The position numbers were made by a program, and so were the translations under genes. A stretch of 64,000 nucleotides of DNA. Source: Chitinophagaceae bacterium. Its GTDB lineage: Bacteria > Bacteroidota > Bacteroidia > Chitinophagales > Chitinophagaceae. The notes under the pieces are model-generated. The model was not told the origin of the DNA. It worked only from the letters and a program-made list of their open reading frames with translations, and made no database searches. Positions 53,995 through 62,178 of this stretch are shown one piece after another. Position 1 is the first letter of the stretch, and every line of letters starts with the position of its first letter. The stretch lies in contig CP065012.1 of NCBI GenBank assembly GCA_016699815.1, forward strand, positions 1,302,001 to 1,366,000, read 5' to 3'.

Positions 53995-55004
53995 TTTAGA
54001 TTTTTCTTTATGGCCAAAAGGCTAAATTCATTTTCTTCTTTTACCATGGTATTGCTAAGCTTGCCGAGTGCATCAATTTCCAGTTCAACCACATCATTTT
54101 CTTTAAGCCATTGTTCTTCATAGTTTGGGTTATTAAATTTGCCGGTACCATTCAACTCCAAAAAACAACCCGTGCCTACCGTACCGCTGCCTATAATATC
54201 GCCGGGCATTATAGTAACTCCGTAAGAAACTCTTTCAATAATTTCTGCAAACGTCCAATCCATATCGGCCAGGTTGCCAGCGCTTACTTGTATTTTGTTT
54301 ACACTGCATTTCATAGCTAAATTCCAGGCTTTGCCAGTATGGCCTTCTTTACAGGCAACTTCAAATTGCTGCAGTTCATCCAGTGTTACAAGTTTTGGGC
54401 CTATTGCCGTAGAAAAATCTTTTCCTTTTGCAGGGCCAAGGTTTAAAAGCATTTCTTCCATTTGCAAGCGCCTTGCACTCATATCGTTCATAATCATCAG
54501 GCCGGCAATATACGCATCGGCATCGGCGGCTTTAATATTTCTTCCGGGTTTATTAATTACAATTGCAGCTTCCAGTTCAAAATCCAGTTTTTCAAAATGG
54601 TCGGGCATGCAATAAATATTTCCCGGGCCTTGTATACTATTATGATTGGTAAAATAAAATATGGGATATTGATCAAATTCTGCAATCATATCCACTTTCC
54701 TGTTTCGCCTTGCAGCAGCTACATGCTGGCGAAATGCATAACCGTCCCTGCAACTTGTAGGGTGCGGTACCGGAGCCAGTATTTCAACTTCGTCAATTGA
54801 AATGGCAATATCATTTTTAAATTTATCGTTCCGAATTTTTTGTTCAATAACTGTTGCCAGCGGGGCAACATCTTCCCAGTAATTTAAAAACATTCCCATG
54901 CTACCCGGCAAATCGCCATGCAGCCTGTCCATATCGTAAAGCATATTATCTACCAAAAGCGCCAGTTGGTCCCTTCCTTCATTTAAATAACTTACTAATT
55001 GCAT
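53991..55004 (-). CDS. Fumarylacetoacetate hydrolase family protein
   Basis: 337-residue FAH-superfamily enzyme. Metal-binding and catalytic blocks: CRDGYAFRQHVAAARRNR, DFELEAAIVINKPGRNI (metal Glu pair), MIMNDMSARRLQMEEM and MPGDIIGSGTVGTGCFLEL. FAH members cleave C-C bonds or act as decarboxylases in tyrosine or homoprotocatechuate catabolism. It is longer than the minimal FAH domain, so a true FAH-like enzyme is possible. First gene of a two-gene unit with the flavin reductase-like gene; its -7 box is at 55022-55029. Confidence 0.88.
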   Translation of the reverse strand: MQLVSYLNEGRDQLALLVDNMLYDMDRLHGDLPGSMGMFLNYWEDVAPLATVIEQKIRNDKFKNDIAISIDEVEILAPVPHPTSCRDGYAFRQHVAAARRNRKVDMIAEFDQYPIFYFTNHNSIQGPGNIYCMPDHFEKLDFELEAAIVINKPGRNIKAADADAYIAGLMIMNDMSARRLQMEEMLLNLGPAKGKDFSTAIGPKLVTLDELQQFEVACKEGHTGKAWNLAMKCSVNKIQVSAGNLADMDWTFAEIIERVSYGVTIMPGDIIGSGTVGTGCFLELNGTGKFNNPNYEEQWLKENDVVELEIDALGKLSNTMVKEENEFSLLAIKKNLK

Positions 55005-55021
55005 TGTTTTTTAATTTAACG

Positions 55022-55029
55022 CAAAAGTA
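55022..55029 (-). promoter_or_regulatory. Promoter -7 box for the FAH operon
   Basis: TACTTTTG on the minus strand, TAnnTTTG match, 17 nt before the ATG at 55004. Confidence 0.55.
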
Positions 55030-55081
55030 AGCACAACGGTTTATTAACTCTTCTTTCACCAGATATAATTTGAACATTTTG

Positions 55082-55089
55082 TATCTTTG
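55082..55089 (+). promoter_or_regulatory. Promoter -7 box for the fatty-acid hydroxylase gene
   Basis: TATCTTTG, TAnnTTTG match, 18 nt before the ATG at 55108. It overlaps a possible upstream TTG start, which is therefore rejected. Confidence 0.6.
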
Positions 55090-55107
55090 AATAACGGACA
55101 AAATTGT

Positions 55108-55779
55108 ATGAAATTTGAAAAAATACATAACAAAGGCCAGGCGAAATTGTTTCAAAACCAGTACCTGGAATACCTCACAAAAACTCACCCGCTCGTAATT
55201 TGGGGTATATATCTCCCTATTATTGCCTACATGCTTTTTTTCAGCCTTACCCAATTTCAACTTTCAGTATTGCGTATTTGCGCTATTTTTTTATCGGGCA
55301 TTTTTTTTTGGAGTTTTTTTGAATATATAATGCACCGCTGGATTTTTCACTTTGCAAGTGAAAACAAAAAAGTAAAAAAGGTTGTTTACATTATACATGG
55401 CAACCATCATGAATATCCACGGGATAAAGAACGGCTTTTTATGCCGCCTGTTCCCAGTATAATTATTGCTTCGGTATTATTTTTTATTTTTTATTATTTG
55501 GGCATCCTCGCAGATATTAAATTTTTTGCTTTTACTTTTTTTCCCGGCTTTATGTTTGGGTACTTAATTTACGGTTCTATGCACTATGCCATACATGCCT
55601 GGAGTCCGCCTTTTAAGTGGATGAAACGCCTTTGGCGCAACCATCACCTGCACCATTATAAAAATGAAGAAAATGGTTTTGGGGTAAGTTCCACTTTATG
55701 GGACAATGTATTTGGCACTACTTTTAACCTAAAAAAAGAAAAAGAAGATAAGGAAAAAGTAAAAGAATTAATGTTTTAA
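55108..55779 (+). CDS. Fatty acid hydroxylase / sterol desaturase family protein
   Basis: 223-residue di-iron membrane hydroxylase with four hydrophobic segments. His clusters: EYIMHRWIFHF, IHGNHHEYPRDKERLFMPP, GSMHYAIHAWSPPF and RNHHLHHYKNEENGFG. The HEYPRDKERLFMPP block is characteristic of fatty acid 2-hydroxylases. In Bacteroidota these may hydroxylate fatty acyl chains of sphingolipids or ornithine lipids (inference). It is divergent from the FAH operon and converges on the helical protein gene. Confidence 0.88.
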   Translation: MKFEKIHNKGQAKLFQNQYLEYLTKTHPLVIWGIYLPIIAYMLFFSLTQFQLSVLRICAIFLSGIFFWSFFEYIMHRWIFHFASENKKVKKVVYIIHGNHHEYPRDKERLFMPPVPSIIIASVLFFIFYYLGILADIKFFAFTFFPGFMFGYLIYGSMHYAIHAWSPPFKWMKRLWRNHHLHHYKNEENGFGVSSTLWDNVFGTTFNLKKEKEDKEKVKELMF

Positions 55780-55785
55780 ATAAAT

Positions 55786-56112
55786 TCAAAATCTTTCTTC
55801 GCCGGGTGTACCGCTACCTTTTGCCTTATATTGCTCCCTGAGTAAAATTTTTTGCAATTGCCTTTCAATTACCAATGTTGCAATAACATCTGCGGCATCT
55901 TTATCATAAAATTCTTTGAGGCTTGTTTTTAGTTTTTCTTCATTTACATCTATGCGGTACAGTAAATTTAAAAGCCTGCTAAAATCATTTACCATTAATT
56001 GGTTGATATAACCTGCAAGCCTATGATGCAATTCTTCTAACGAAAGGTTATCATCAAGGTTTATGTCCCAGTCTTTTTTTATAACAAGAACGAGTTGTGG
56101 ATGACTTTTCAT
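55786..56112 (-). CDS. Small helical protein of unknown function
   Basis: 108-residue protein that I do not recognise. It starts MKSHPQLVLVIKKDWDINLDD, contains a leucine-rich helical stretch (LEELHHRLAGYINQLM) and ends with charged helices and a Gly/Glu-rich tail (KAKGSGTPGEERF). The ATG at 56112 is preferred over 56160, which would overlap the upstream gene by 44 bp; it leaves a 4-bp gap. No membrane segment is seen. Probable cotranscription with the TIGR02757 gene suggests a linked role. Confidence 0.7.
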   Translation of the reverse strand: MKSHPQLVLVIKKDWDINLDDNLSLEELHHRLAGYINQLMVNDFSRLLNLLYRIDVNEEKLKTSLKEFYDKDAADVIATLVIERQLQKILLREQYKAKGSGTPGEERF

Positions 56113-56116
56113 GAGT

Positions 56117-56890
56117 TTAAAATTTTTCCAAAACACCCAATCCAAATAAAGCAAAATCATATTTCACCGGGTCTTTGGCATCAAGCAGCCTGAGTGTTGC
56201 GGTAAGTTCAGTAGCCGTTTTCCAGTCGTTTTGCCTGCGTTGTACCAGTTGCAAAGCCCTGGCAACTTTTGCTACATGCACATCCAGCGGAATAATGAGT
56301 TGCCCGGGTTTTATATTATTCCATAGTCCAAAATCCACACCATTTTTGTCTTTTCTCACCATCCAGCGCAAATACATGTTCAATCTTTTGCAGGCAGAAT
56401 TTTTGTGAGGCGCTGCAATGTGCTTCAGCGTTCTTTTGGGTACATCATCAAGCGAAAAAAAATAATTGTAAAAACCATTTAAACCATTTTCGGTATCGGT
56501 ATCACTTTTATTCATCCATTGTACAAAAGCAGTTTCCAGGGAAGAATGCTTAGTATAATGCATTTTTAAGAAAGATAAAAAATACAACAGGTCTGTGGCA
56601 TTAAAGGTACGGTGTTTAAACCCCAGCAATTTTTTTAAATCATTATCTGAGTGGTTTTTACAAAAATCATGCGGCACAAATTCCATATGCTGCATAAGCT
56701 CCAGGGATTTTTTGATAATGGTTTTTCTGTTTCCCCAGGAAAATATTGCAGCAAAAAAACCGGCTATTTCTACATCCTGCATTTTTTTAAACCGGTGCGG
56801 TACCGAAATTGGGTCGTTCTCTATAAAAAACTCCTTGTTGTACTCTTTCGATTTTTTATTGAGGAAAGCTATTAATTGTTCCTGTTCCAT
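56117..56890 (-). CDS. TIGR02757 / DUF2400 family protein
   Basis: 257-residue protein of the TIGR02757 family. Conserved blocks: NDPISVPHRFKKMQDVEIAGF, FSWGNRKTIIKKSLELMQ, KRLNMYLRWMVRKDKNGVDFG and IIPLDVHVAKVARALQL. The last resembles the helix-hairpin/HhH motif of DNA glycosylase-type folds, so a nucleic-acid role has been proposed for the family. Function is unproven. It precedes the small helical protein by 4 bp and follows a terminator after the TPR gene. Confidence 0.88.
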   Translation of the reverse strand: MEQEQLIAFLNKKSKEYNKEFFIENDPISVPHRFKKMQDVEIAGFFAAIFSWGNRKTIIKKSLELMQHMEFVPHDFCKNHSDNDLKKLLGFKHRTFNATDLLYFLSFLKMHYTKHSSLETAFVQWMNKSDTDTENGLNGFYNYFFSLDDVPKRTLKHIAAPHKNSACKRLNMYLRWMVRKDKNGVDFGLWNNIKPGQLIIPLDVHVAKVARALQLVQRRQNDWKTATELTATLRLLDAKDPVKYDFALFGLGVLEKF

Positions 56891-56910
56891 TCTTATATTA
56901 GTTAATGCTC

Positions 56911-56935
56911 AAATAAAAAGCGCCGTATTGGCGCT
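56911..56935 (-). terminator. Intrinsic terminator after the TPR gene
   Basis: Minus strand: stem AGCGCC / GGCGCT, loop AATAC, followed by TTTTTATTT. It ends the upstream TPR transcript before the TIGR02757 gene. Confidence 0.8.
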
Positions 56936-56961
56936 ATAACAAGGTGTTGCTAAAGTTTCAT

Positions 56962-57483
56962 TTATTTTTTTAATTCCAGCGGGTTTTTAATTTTACTTTG
57001 CTTAATGATGCCCAGTTTTAATTTGCACCGTCCTATATCTTCCTGGTAGCCTTTTATTTTATCGTCTATTAAAGAAGCCAGTATAGCTTTTTCATAATTA
57101 ATAATTGCGGCTTCAAAGTTGAGCCTTAGTTCTTCCATTATGGCCCATTTGCCAAAAATCCATGATTTTTCCAGCGTTACCACAGTAAGACATTTGGTTA
57201 AATGTTTTTCCAGGTCGTCAAATCTTTCAAGGTCGGTTAAAAAAGTGCTGTAATGAAAATAAGGATGCGGATAAAGAGGATCGCTACGCATAGCGGTTAA
57301 AAAATGGTTTTCGGCCCTGTCGTAATCATCAAACTGCGTTTTGAGCAGCCAGCCCATGGAATTGTGTGCCGGTGCATGTTTGGGATCTTCGTATAAAATA
57401 GATTCGCATTTATGGTAGGCTTCGGCAAAAAGACTGTTCTTTATATCTGCCTCCGACTCAAGATATAATTCTTCTACATTCAT
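56962..57483 (-). CDS. TPR-repeat protein
   Basis: 173-residue helical repeat protein with no signal peptide. TPR-like units at EAYHKCESILYEDPKHAPAH, YDRAENHFLTAMRSDPLYPH and LNFEAAIINYEKAILASL. The first TPR is followed by the characteristic Asp-Pro. Binding partner unknown. Separated by 61 bp from the deoxyhypusine-synthase-like gene on its 5' side and terminated by the hairpin at 56911-56935. Confidence 0.82.
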   Translation of the reverse strand: MNVEELYLESEADIKNSLFAEAYHKCESILYEDPKHAPAHNSMGWLLKTQFDDYDRAENHFLTAMRSDPLYPHPYFHYSTFLTDLERFDDLEKHLTKCLTVVTLEKSWIFGKWAIMEELRLNFEAAIINYEKAILASLIDDKIKGYQEDIGRCKLKLGIIKQSKIKNPLELKK

Positions 57484-57544
57484 TGAAAAGTGTTTTTGGT
57501 TACCTTATGTAAATATAATTCATTCCAATGGCAAGCAAAACTAT

Positions 57545-58519
57545 TTACCATCCTAATATCCATGCAAAAATTAATGGAGCAACAATTGTTGCATCGCTTT
57601 CTACAATAAATTTTGGCGTATTAATGTCTAATTTTCCCCAGGTAATTTTTTCATTGGGCACTGCACCGCTGTAAGAACCGTAAGATGTTGTGCTATCGCT
57701 TATCTGGCAAAAATAACTCCAAAAGGGAACATCATGCCATTCCAAATCCTGGTACATCATGGGTACTACGCAAATAGGAAAATCGCCGGCAATACCGCCG
57801 CCAATTTGAAAAAATCCCACGCCTTTTCCACTGCTGTTTTGCCTGTACCAATCTGCCAGCCACACCATGTATTCAATTCCACTCTTCACCGTATTTGCCT
57901 GCAACTCTCCTTTAATTACGTAGGATGCAAAAATATTTCCGGTAGTACTGTCTTCCCATCCCGGGCACACAATAGGGATATTTTTTTCGGCTGCGGCAAC
58001 TATCCAACTGTCTTTGGGATCTATTTCGTAATACTGTTTTAATACCCCACTCAAAACCACTTTATACAAAAATTCATGCGGAAAATAGCGTTCGCCTTTT
58101 GCTTCTGCATCTTTCCATGCAGCTTGCAAATGTTTTTGCAGGCGGCGAAATGCTTCTTCTTCCGGTATGCAGGTATCGGTTACCCGGTTAAAATGGTTTT
58201 CCAGCAAATCCCATTCCTGCTGCGGCGTAAGGTCCCGGTAATTGGGCACTCTTTTATAATGGCTGTGGGCCACAAGGTTCATTACATCTTCTTCGAGGTT
58301 GGCGCCGGTGCAACTTATAATTTGCACTTTATCCTGCCTTATCATTTCGGCAAGGCTAAGGCCAAGCTCACCTGTGCTCATGGCCCCGGCAAGGGTTACC
58401 ATCATTTTTCCACCTTCGTTAAGGTGGGTTTCGTAGCCTTTTGCAGCATCCATTAAAGCGGCTGCATTAAAATGGCGGTAATGATGTTCAATAAATTTTG
58501 ATACGGGTCCTTTTATCAT
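57545..58519 (-). CDS. Deoxyhypusine synthase-like protein
   Basis: 324-residue NAD-dependent enzyme of the deoxyhypusine synthase superfamily. Blocks: MMVTLAGAMSTGELGLSLAEMI, IISCTGANLEEDVMNLV, PIVCPGWEDSTTGNIF, FFQIGGGIAGDFPICVVP and NEKITWGKLDINTPKF with the expected active-site Lys. Bacteria lack eIF5A, so a homospermidine synthase- or related polyamine role is more likely than protein modification (inference). Its -7 box is at 58543-58550, upstream of the ATG. Confidence 0.9.
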   Translation of the reverse strand: MIKGPVSKFIEHHYRHFNAAALMDAAKGYETHLNEGGKMMVTLAGAMSTGELGLSLAEMIRQDKVQIISCTGANLEEDVMNLVAHSHYKRVPNYRDLTPQQEWDLLENHFNRVTDTCIPEEEAFRRLQKHLQAAWKDAEAKGERYFPHEFLYKVVLSGVLKQYYEIDPKDSWIVAAAEKNIPIVCPGWEDSTTGNIFASYVIKGELQANTVKSGIEYMVWLADWYRQNSSGKGVGFFQIGGGIAGDFPICVVPMMYQDLEWHDVPFWSYFCQISDSTTSYGSYSGAVPNEKITWGKLDINTPKFIVESDATIVAPLIFAWILGW

Positions 58520-58542
58520 AATTATCCAATAAATTTAAAGCA

Positions 58543-58550
58543 CAAAGATA
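58543..58550 (-). promoter_or_regulatory. Promoter -7 box for the deoxyhypusine-synthase-like gene
   Basis: TATCTTTG on the minus strand, TAnnTTTG match, 23 nt before the ATG at 58519. Confidence 0.6.
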
Positions 58551-58708
58551 AGGGCAATACCTTATTTATGAGGGATTGAATAGCTGGTTTGCCTATTACA
58601 TTTCAACAGATGATAATGTATACTATAGCTTATTTTCGATTTCAGAAAATAATACAGTTTTCCCATTTGCTTAGTAACCGGATATTAAAAAAAGTTAGGA
58701 ATTATGGG

Positions 58709-58716
58709 TAAATTTG
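58709..58716 (+). promoter_or_regulatory. Promoter -7 box for the NifU-family gene
   Basis: TAAATTTG, TAnnTTTG match, 18 nt before the ATG at 58735. Confidence 0.58.
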
Positions 58717-58734
58717 CACTTTAAAATTTGCGTT

Positions 58735-59334
58735 ATGATAAAAACAGGCAACCCGGTAATTAGCATTTATACCGAAATGACCCCTAACCCCGAAACCATG
58801 AAATTTGTTGCCAACAAATTATTGTACCCGGGAAAAAGTATAGATTTTGCTGATGAATCTACCGCAAAGCCTTCGCCCCTGGCACAGCAGCTTTTTAGTT
58901 TCCCTTTTATTAAATCTGTTTTTATTGCCAGCAATTTTATAACACTTACCAAAACTGCCGAAACAGAAGACTGGCAGGATATAGTGCCCACCATTCGCCA
59001 GTTTTTAAAAGAATATTTAGAAGAAGGAAAACCTGTGGTGAACGAAGAAGAAGTAGAAGCCTTGAAACAGCCTTCGGGCAATATGCCTGCAGCAGATGAC
59101 GATGATGTGGTAAAACGCATTAAAGAATTGCTGGAAAACTATGTAAAACCAGCCGTGGAAATGGATGGCGGCGCCATACAATTTAAAAGCTACGAAAATG
59201 GCGTGGTAAACCTTACCATGCAAGGAAGCTGCAGCGGTTGCCCCAGCAGCACCATTACTTTAAAAGCCGGTATTGAAGGCATGATGAAACGCATGATACC
59301 CGAAGTAAAAGAAGTGGTGGCAGAAGCAGAGTAA
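58735..59334 (+). CDS. NfuA-like Fe-S cluster scaffold/carrier (NifU C-terminal)
   Basis: 199-residue Fe-S carrier. The N-terminal Nfu domain has IYTEMTPNPETMKFVANK; the C-terminal NifU domain has KPAVEMDGGAIQFKSYENG and the cluster-binding CSGCPSSTITLKAGIE (C-x2-C). This two-domain layout matches mitochondrial-type Nfu. It delivers [4Fe-4S] clusters in the cytosol. The ATG at 58735 follows a promoter box, ruling out a TTG start at 58714. Convergent with the XRE gene. Confidence 0.93.
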   Translation: MIKTGNPVISIYTEMTPNPETMKFVANKLLYPGKSIDFADESTAKPSPLAQQLFSFPFIKSVFIASNFITLTKTAETEDWQDIVPTIRQFLKEYLEEGKPVVNEEEVEALKQPSGNMPAADDDDVVKRIKELLENYVKPAVEMDGGAIQFKSYENGVVNLTMQGSCSGCPSSTITLKAGIEGMMKRMIPEVKEVVAEAE

Positions 59335-59337
59335 GGC

Positions 59338-59556
59338 TTACTTAAAAAATTCCTCTGTTTTTATATTTAACCTGTTGGCTAGTTTTATAATGGTTCTGAG
59401 TTCTATATTTTTTAAACCATTTTCAATTTTGCTAATATCCGTCCTGTCTATTCCCGACCTTATTTCCAGGTCTAATTGAGAATAATTATATTGTTTACGT
59501 AACCTGCGTAACTTTTCCCCAAATTTTTTTAGTTCCTTTTTATACCTGGCTTCCAT
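59338..59556 (-). CDS. XRE-family HTH regulator
   Basis: 72-residue DNA-binding protein consisting of little more than one Cro/C1-type HTH. GEKLRRLRKQYNYSQLDLE (helices 1-2), RSGIDRTDISKIENGLKNIE (recognition helix) and LRTIIKLANRLNIKTEEFF. It is convergent with the nifU-like gene (3-bp gap). It may belong to the accessory patch downstream. Targets are unknown. Confidence 0.9.
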   Translation of the reverse strand: MEARYKKELKKFGEKLRRLRKQYNYSQLDLEIRSGIDRTDISKIENGLKNIELRTIIKLANRLNIKTEEFFK

Positions 59557-59645
59557 TTAGAAGCTGAAACTGGGTTAAATTATTTATCAAAAAAGTGATA
59601 ACTTTTGAAGCAACATCTTATTTATCCTGCTTCAACCTGCCAAAT

Positions 59646-61293
59646 ATGATAGCAAAAAAACATCGCTACTAATCAATAGCGTATCCTGCTTTATCTTATT
59701 AATTATTTCAATTTTTTTCTCCTTTAAAAAATTTGATTTTTCACAAAACAAGGAAACACCTGATCATATAAACTATGCTCAAAAGTTTTTTGATGTTCCT
59801 CCGAATGGCCTCAATACAATATAAAGATGGTAGCAAAAATGAAAAAGCTAAATGATTCCACCGGGTTTATAAAAGATTTTATTAAAAAAAATGGTTGCCC
59901 TGCATGGAATAAATATATACTGCCCAATAAAGATTACAATTTAACAAATAAGGAAAATTCTTTTACTGCCGGAGATTCTCTTTTCATTATACCAATCATT
60001 GAGGAGAACTCAAATTTTGTAAGCTCATTTATTGTATCTTATACCAGCAACCCTGAAAAAATTGAGTTAATAAAGGGAAAACATTATATTTATTATAGTA
60101 GGGAAACTTTACAGCTTGATACCCTAAATGCCGATAAAGCAGCGTTGCAAATAGCCTGGTTAAACTTTAAAATTTTTGGCTATACAAAGTTTTGGGTTAC
60201 AGATACCTTACTATTTCAAAGCCAGTATGGAACAAAGCCAGGCCAAAGAATAATTAAATTGAATGGAGATTCAAATATGATTGCAGCAGGAAAAGTTGCT
60301 TCGGTTGAAATTTGCATTACCCAACCGGCACAGAGCGGTTGTAGCTGTACTGATGGAGATTTGTCAACCTGCACCTGCGCAATCCCCAATTGTTGCTGGG
60401 TAACAGATTGCACAGTATTAACTTTTGGCGGAGGTGAAGAAATGGGCAACTGGAACGAAGGAACAACATATACGCCAGTGGGTGGCGGAGAAGGAACAGG
60501 GGGAAATACAACTTACCCGGACCCTTTTCCCTGCCCCATTTTACAAGGCAAAGAGGCGCCATTGCCCGGATGCGAAGAAACCGGGACGCCCCCGGTGATA
60601 CCAATACCGCAAGTTGAATAGCCAGATGAGCCGCTATACTACAATCCCTGTGATACCCTAAATAAATATAAAGAAGGCCAGGACTTTAACGCAATATGGC
60701 AATTGTTAAAAGCCCAGGTACCAACAAGGCAGGAGCATCTTTATATATTTAACAACCTGTTAGAAACAATTTCCCCCACAAACCCAGTCTATCTGGCTGA
60801 AGGTGTAGAAAATGAATTTGCTGTTTATCCCGATACTGAAAACAAATTTGTTGGTTGCCGGGGATGGTTCCATAACCATTTTGCCGATGAGGATTCTTCG
60901 GGCTTAATATTTAGCGCCGGTGATTTGAATATACTTGCAGAACAAATAGTAAGAAACAATGATTTTTACCAGGCAGATTACAAAAAATTTATGATTGGGG
61001 TTGTGGCAGATTCCGGAGCACAGTATATATTAATGGTGGATGATATAAACCAGTTTACAAGTTGGGCTAACATTCTTTTTAAAGATGAGTCAACTATTTC
61101 GGCGGCATATTTTGGTGCAAAGCTTAGCCAAGAATTTTTACCGATTTCAGTTTCAGAAACAGAAAAGCGATTTTTAAAACTCATTCAAAATGCTGGCCTA
61201 AAACTATTTCGGGGTAGTGCCGATTTTCGAATCTGGACACCAATAGCTCTTACCAATAATGGCAATAATGTAACAGCAATTCCTTGCCCTTAA
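59646..61293 (+). pseudogene. Decayed secreted protein with Cys-rich middle and JAMM-like C-terminal motif
   Basis: Three-frame reconstruction. ATG 59646 starts MIAKK, then a -1 shift at an A7 tract (59654-59660) opens TSLLINSVSCFILLIISIFF, a membrane anchor or signal. A second -1 shift near 59820 leads into VAKMKKLNDSTGFIKDFIKK. The middle has a Cys cluster (SGCSCTDGDLSTCTCAIPNC) and a Gly-rich linker. An in-frame TAG at 60619-60621 interrupts PIPQVE, after which the same frame continues PDEPLYYNPCDTLNKYKEG to the end. The C-terminal part has GWFHNHFADEDSSGLIFSAGD, i.e. an H-x-H...S-x2-D pattern like JAMM/MPN+ proteases, with Glu residues upstream. The family looks Bacteroidota-specific and its function is unknown. 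Confidence 0.72.
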
Positions 61294-61323
61294 TATTTTT
61301 AATTAGTTTAAATTATAAATAAA

Positions 61324-61788
61324 ATGAAAAAAATAATATACATTATAATATCACTTCTAATTTCAAAAGAAACAATCTCCCAAACCAATTACATACCCAC
61401 TGGATACTGGAAATACATAAATGGAGTCGATACAATAGAATTTTATTTTAAAGTTGGTGAAATGAATGTAGGAGGTATTTCAACCCCTGTTCTTCTTGGA
61501 TTTCATAAATATATTAAAAACGGCTCATTGTTAGAAAATTCTATACCATTTATAAATTCTGACTATTCTCAAAATAAATTTACGATTTTAATTTTTGGAA
61601 CTGAATCAAATATGGTCAGAAATGATGGACATATAAAAGACTTAACTTTAAATAATGAAAGATATATTATTTTAAAGAAGATTAATCCAACAACTATTTC
61701 GGTTGACCTTACCTATATTCAGGGGGTACGTAACAACAGGCCTTATGGCTTTACAATGCCAAGGCATTTTATATTAACCAGGCAGTAG
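61324..61788 (+). CDS. Small secreted beta-rich protein (possibly DUF6705-like)
   Basis: 154-residue putative exported protein. Signal peptide MKKIIYIIISLLISKETISQ, then NYIPTGYWKYINGVDTIEFY, GFHKYIKNGSLLENSIPF and a C-terminal strand-rich region ending PYGFTMPRHFILTRQ. The GYWKY...DTIEFYF pattern resembles DUF6705-type proteins, but this is a weak recognition. A degraded copy of its 5' end lies just downstream at 61797. It follows the decayed JAMM-like gene by 30 bp. Confidence 0.65.
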   Translation: MKKIIYIIISLLISKETISQTNYIPTGYWKYINGVDTIEFYFKVGEMNVGGISTPVLLGFHKYIKNGSLLENSIPFINSDYSQNKFTILIFGTESNMVRNDGHIKDLTLNNERYIILKKINPTTISVDLTYIQGVRNNRPYGFTMPRHFILTRQ

Positions 61789-61796
61789 TTAAAAAA

Positions 61797-61907
61797 GATA
61801 ATAAGTGTCATCATTGTAGTTGTGCTCTCAAAAGAAGCAATCTCTCAAACCAATTACTTGCCCGTAGGTGCCCGGAAATATATCAACGGCTCCGCTACAA
61901 TAGAAAT
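61797..61907 (+). pseudogene. Degraded duplicate of the 5' end of the small secreted gene
   Basis: About 110 bp align by eye with 61330-61443. Shared stretches: TCAAAAGAA..CAATCTC.CAAACCAATTAC, then a GG.AAATA.AT.AA.GG run and ACAATAGAA. The reading frame is not maintained (TAG/TGA and no start), so it is a remnant. It joins directly to the fragment at 61908. Confidence 0.7.
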
Positions 61908-62163
61908 GTGAGATACGCAATTGTTTTAGAAAACAAAGCAAAAGCAGATGCTTTTTTTACTCAATATTATAGAAAGGCTCAACAAGCAGATTTATTTCAA
62001 AAACAAATGGGCAGCGCATATGCACGCCCCTTATATTTTACCAATTGGCAAAAAGCATTTGAATCGGCATTAATTTCAATACTTGGACAATCTGCAAACT
62101 GCGGCATTGGTATTTATATTTCAAATAATCCAGGGAAAACTAACTTTATAAACCTTAACTAAC
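61908..62163 (+). pseudogene. C-terminal fragment of a JAMM-like-family paralogue
   Basis: An 84-codon open stretch beginning at an ATG but without a signal or full domain. The YAIVLENKAKADAFFTQYY segment lines up loosely with YILMVDDINQFTSWANILF of the upstream decayed gene. Its end, FESALISILGQSANCGIGIYI, is similar in kind to the C-terminal block RFLKLIQNAGLKLF there. The fragment is too short to be functional alone; it is most simply a second, truncated copy joined to the preceding remnant. Confidence 0.5.
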
Positions 62164-62178
62164 CTAAAAGTAAAAATA

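Noticed and set aside
60619..60621. Programmed readthrough of TAG
   Set aside because: The same gene has two further frame lesions, so decay is a simpler reading.
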